Shown here: positions 60,328 through 64,000 of the stretch, in pieces | How positions within the stretch are numbered: position 1 is the first letter of the stretch | Layout of the letters: every line of letters starts with the position of its first letter | Assembly (NCBI GenBank): GCA_008360955.1 | Contig: LUCM01007726.1 | Location: 1-64,000, forward strand | Source of the DNA: Fasciolopsis buskii | Taxonomy: Eukaryota > Platyhelminthes > Trematoda > Plagiorchiida > Fasciolidae | DNA: 64,000 nucleotides | Direction: 5' to 3' | Translations under genes and position numbers: made by a program | The notes under the pieces: model-generated | Database searches by the model: none | Seen by the model: only the letters and a program-made list of their open reading frames with translations | Told to the model about the DNA's origin: nothing

Positions 60328-63300
60328 ACAACCGTTGTGATGCTCCTCTAGCTGCTCAGCCAGTCTTGAGTCTGTTTATTCAGTAGCCATAAACTCATAA
60401 GTTCTTTCGATACCGACCATCAGAATTTTCAGCCTAAGAGAGAAAATCTGGATTCCCAAACTAAACTTCTGCTTTTACAGACAAAGAAATGGTTATTACC
60501 CCAACGACAAATGGACCCCAATCCGGACTGACCGCAACGTGCGAGTACGAGCAAAGAAACGCCAAAATTTCCAACATATTTGTATAAGTGGAAATTTTGC
60601 TCCTGTACAAGTGGCTCTCAGTGTGCGTGTAACTTATTCCTCACAGTCGTGAGAAGCGGAATGTTTCATTTAGGGCCATCAGAAGCCGTTCGGTAATTCT
60701 CGTTTCAAAGTTGTGCAGTTATCCGAGAAACCGACAGAGGTTCCTTTAGATATGAAGTACTTAATTCCGAACTGTTTTATGCACTACTCGAAACTCGCAG
60801 ACCACACTTTATTCCACGGTAGTAAAACTAATCACAGGGCAGCCGAATACTTGAAGAAACTGGAGCAAAAACCTTTGATAAAAAGGCAAATAATTTTTAT
60901 AGGGTTCCGGTCCTTGAATGTAGCGTTTTTTGCAGGCGTTTCCTCACAATTCAAGATGATGTTGGTACTATGTCCCTTTTGGTTTTGGAGCAAAAATGGT
61001 GCAATCGGTTTTGGTCTGTGTGGTGATGGGTTGTAGCAACTGGTTTTGTCATTTTGGAAAATTGCAGTGCACGGCAACCTCTTCACAACAGAAAAACAGG
61101 GCGTGCACCATGAGTTTAAACTAGGACGAAAGTGCGAGTATGATGATAAATTATATTTTAATTAGTCTTCTCACTGCAAGTTTCTACGCATCGTTTACAT
61201 TTATCTGATCTGAAGTTCTAGTCACTCAGTTTGCTTTGAAGACAAAGAAAATAGCTGTGAATGCATTTTGCACTTCAAAATACGCACAAAATGCCACTGA
61301 GTGCACAGCGGAACGGAAACCGCCCGGCACGTAAGCATAGATCAGTTCGAGTTCTTCTGGGTTTTGCCTTATGCAATTGATGCTTTCTAGAACTATTGGA
61401 AGATAATTTGTGAATTTTATGACATTCCATCAGCTCGATAAACTGAAGTAAATTTAGAAATATCCCAAATGGTGACTGACGGAGAACATTACTGGGCTGC
61501 TTCCTGGAATCAGGTCCTATAAGACATTCACGCTTACATCGTATGGCCACCAAAATTGCTTGTTCACACTCAATCATTTCTCAAAGCTCAGCTGAAAATT
61601 GTAAGTATTCATTTGACTGTTTAATTGCAAGTCGATTTGATGAATTTTCGACATAGCCGTAAACGACATCGATCACTGATATCAACGTAAACTTTTTATT
61701 GCTTCAAAAAAGCTTCCCTTTAAAACGGCTTTGGTTATTACTTAAACAGCGGAGGAAAAAGATGTCAGAGGTCAGTAATCTCAAGCCCAATGTAAAATGG
61801 TATCTGACCGAAACCATAAGTGAAGCAAACCGGATCTTAGTATCGAGGAGTCTACAGAAATAGTCCACTGTTTATTCGGTGAAAGTTCTCCGCACTTAGA
61901 TTTAGAAGACTAGAATTCAGCTCTGAAAGGTGATTACAACCAATGTTTTAACGCTTCTCGAAATACAAAATGGATTTGTTTCCTTTGGAAAAAATAGGCT
62001 ACTTAAGTACTTCGAACAAATGAATGGGTGTAAGTGAAGAAATGCCCGTCAGTTTTGCCCTACTTCATGTATATTGACGAAAGAAGTCTTTTGGTCACAT
62101 TTTCTTTGTTCAGTTTTTGGAGCTCACAGCATGCAACGATAAACACGAAGCATCCACATATTTTCGGGATTAAGAAATCGTTTTGCGTAAACTTGCACTG
62201 ATAGCCTCGTGTTACTCGTGTGACTGCTGCTTCGGTGATTGCAATAGTTAGTTCTGTCCAGCGCCGAGATTGGCTGGGATCGGAAAGCTTCCGAATCGAA
62301 CATTTCTGTTAGGTACTACGGTCTAACATTGGCCGTACTCACATAAAAGTGGAGTATTTCTACGAAATGGTAACTGATTTAACCAATCACTTGGGTAGAC
62401 AAATTTGCAACGCGGTTATTGGAAACCCACCAAAATCCATTGCAAATCCGAGGAATGAACAAGCAGTTTTACGGAATATTTTGCGTCTTCACTGTTAAAT
62501 GTAATTCGATTTGATTAAGAGCGATTACGTACTGCTTTTGGGAGTAGACCAGCGGATTTCGCTCTTATTCTATTTGGACCTGAGGCACCCAAAGCTTTCT
62601 CTTATGTGGCGATGGACTGCTAATGTCCAAAACAAGAATAATCAAACCTGCCGAGTCTGTCATAATTGACTGAGTGTGCAATGAATGAATAAACACTTTT
62701 CCTTAGTTGATTGACTGTTCTTGGTTTCTCAGTGTCTGTACACGCAGCAAGGCCTTACAAATTAGGATGGTATTGCCGTGTAAGAAGTTTTATTTACACT
62801 GCTAAACCCCAAGGTCACCTCGTTTTGTTTTGAGTTTGACTTTGAACAGCCATCCAGATTTTCTAATAATGTTTCAGAATTCACCATTACTGGTTTCACT
62901 TTCTATTTGGGCATCTTTAATCACAGTCACGAACTCCATCCAAAAATCACAACTTATCAGGTCCCAGTAGACGATGACGATAAAAATGTGCGCTAGAGTA
63001 TAGGGTAGATTTCACCGCCCCGTCAAAATACTTTCACTATCCATCCGGATTGGAAAACAAAGCTATTTTGCTATTCCAGAATATATCGTGCCCCAATGTA
63101 AAGCGAAATTCATAACTGCACATCATTTTAGGTTGTTTTTGGTACACACGAATAACTATGTCTGTCAGCGAGTTCCAACTTATAGCCCAGATGCTACTGA
63201 AGAAACCCTTGTTAATGGTTTTCTTTTGAAACCTACTTTGTTCGCTTTTTGGGGTCAGGTGTAGAGACACTATTTTGGGTTATCTGTCATTTTATTCGTC

Positions 63301-64000
63301 AATATTGTGTTCTATTATCTATTAGTGCTTGAGTCTTGGTCGACCGATGTACGAGACAAATTTTCTCGGTGCTTACGGCATTTGCTTCTGGGATTTTGTT
63401 TCCACCTACGGCGGATGAAAAAGGGGAACAATAGAACAGCTGTTATGGTATTATTTGAAAATCTCATTGTCCCTCCAATTCTAAGGATGTGTTCATTTGG
63501 CAATGCAAAAGCGATTTGAAAGTATAAACAAAAGAGTAAGTTAGAAGATTTGCGTTAGGCTTTTGCATGCCTATTTACGGATTTTTATTACTACTCACTT
63601 GTTAGACTGGAAATGTTTTCGGAAATTATGAATAAACCATTGAAGTCGACAGTTTACTTTCACTCAGTTCCCTTGTACTAACAATGCTGCATTCGGTTAG
63701 GGTAGTAAACGAACGTAAGTGTGCCTGTTCACTGTTGAAAGCTGTTAGAAATCATACATTGCAAGTGAACTTTTTACTGCACTGTGTAGTAGGAATGGGG
63801 TTAGTGACAATCATCGGTGACCGGTGGCTAGACATTTAGAGACTGTTTTAGGCATATGGATAAAAACATATCAAAAACAGAAACCGGATGTGTTTGACAG
63901 GCAACCAAAGAAAACACGTACATGCATGGTTTTATCCAGAAAATTTTGTTGTCGAGCAGGATTTTATTCGAAGGGTTTGTTAGGAGTTTCGGATTCTTAT
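60328..64000. other. No recognised feature
   Basis: A strong pyrimidine-tract acceptor (CTTCTGCTTTTACAG at about 60480) precedes an open stretch, and 60713-61036 (plus) and 61275-61577 (minus) are open for 107 and 100 codons. None matches a family I know, and no consistent exon chain could be assembled. Confidence 0.35.

Overview
This is eukaryotic DNA, AT-rich, with short exons separated by multi-kilobase introns full of decayed retroelements. The exon/intron style, the abundant RTE/SR2-like and CR1/Jockey-like non-LTR retroelements and the tRNA-derived repeats fit a parasitic flatworm, most likely a digenean fluke. The genus cannot be resolved from the sequence alone, and nothing here is prokaryotic or viral.

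Layout. 1-2.2 kb is a decayed RTE-type retroelement on the plus strand. 3.2-13.2 kb holds the last three exons I can recognise of a hormone-sensitive lipase (HSL/LIPE) gene on the plus strand: 3206-3620, 8436-8743 and 13008-13232. Splice phases agree at both junctions, and the catalytic Asp and His are in the last exon. The catalytic Ser and oxyanion-hole exons must lie upstream of the window. Both HSL introns carry decayed retroelements: a CR1-like and two RTE fragments in the first, CR1-like pieces in the second. 15.56-17.99 kb is an almost end-to-end RTE copy on the minus strand, with endonuclease, RT remnants and a 3' trinucleotide tail, but with its RT catalytic core deleted. 18-24.9 kb has two tRNA-like Pol III repeats and otherwise nothing recognisable.

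24.9-40.0 kb is structurally the strangest part. A segment of about 6.8 kb (24.92-31.72) recurs directly behind itself (31.88-39.02) with many single-base indels and a steady net length gain. A run of exactly 25 N follows. Beyond the N lies a gapless 604-bp inverted copy of 31265-31868. This looks like raw long-read gap filling between two contigs ending in the same repeat, so reading frames in 31.88-39.02 kb should not be trusted.

40-64 kb contains one more decayed RTE copy (43.4-44.5 kb), a probable tRNA-derived repeat (57.7 kb) and a few splice-site-flanked open frames that may be exons of unrecognised genes. No known protein family could be assigned there.

Functionally, the only gene I can name is HSL, a cytosolic neutral lipase/esterase that hydrolyses acylglycerols and cholesteryl esters. 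I see no operon, CRISPR array, rRNA cluster or novel multi-gene system.
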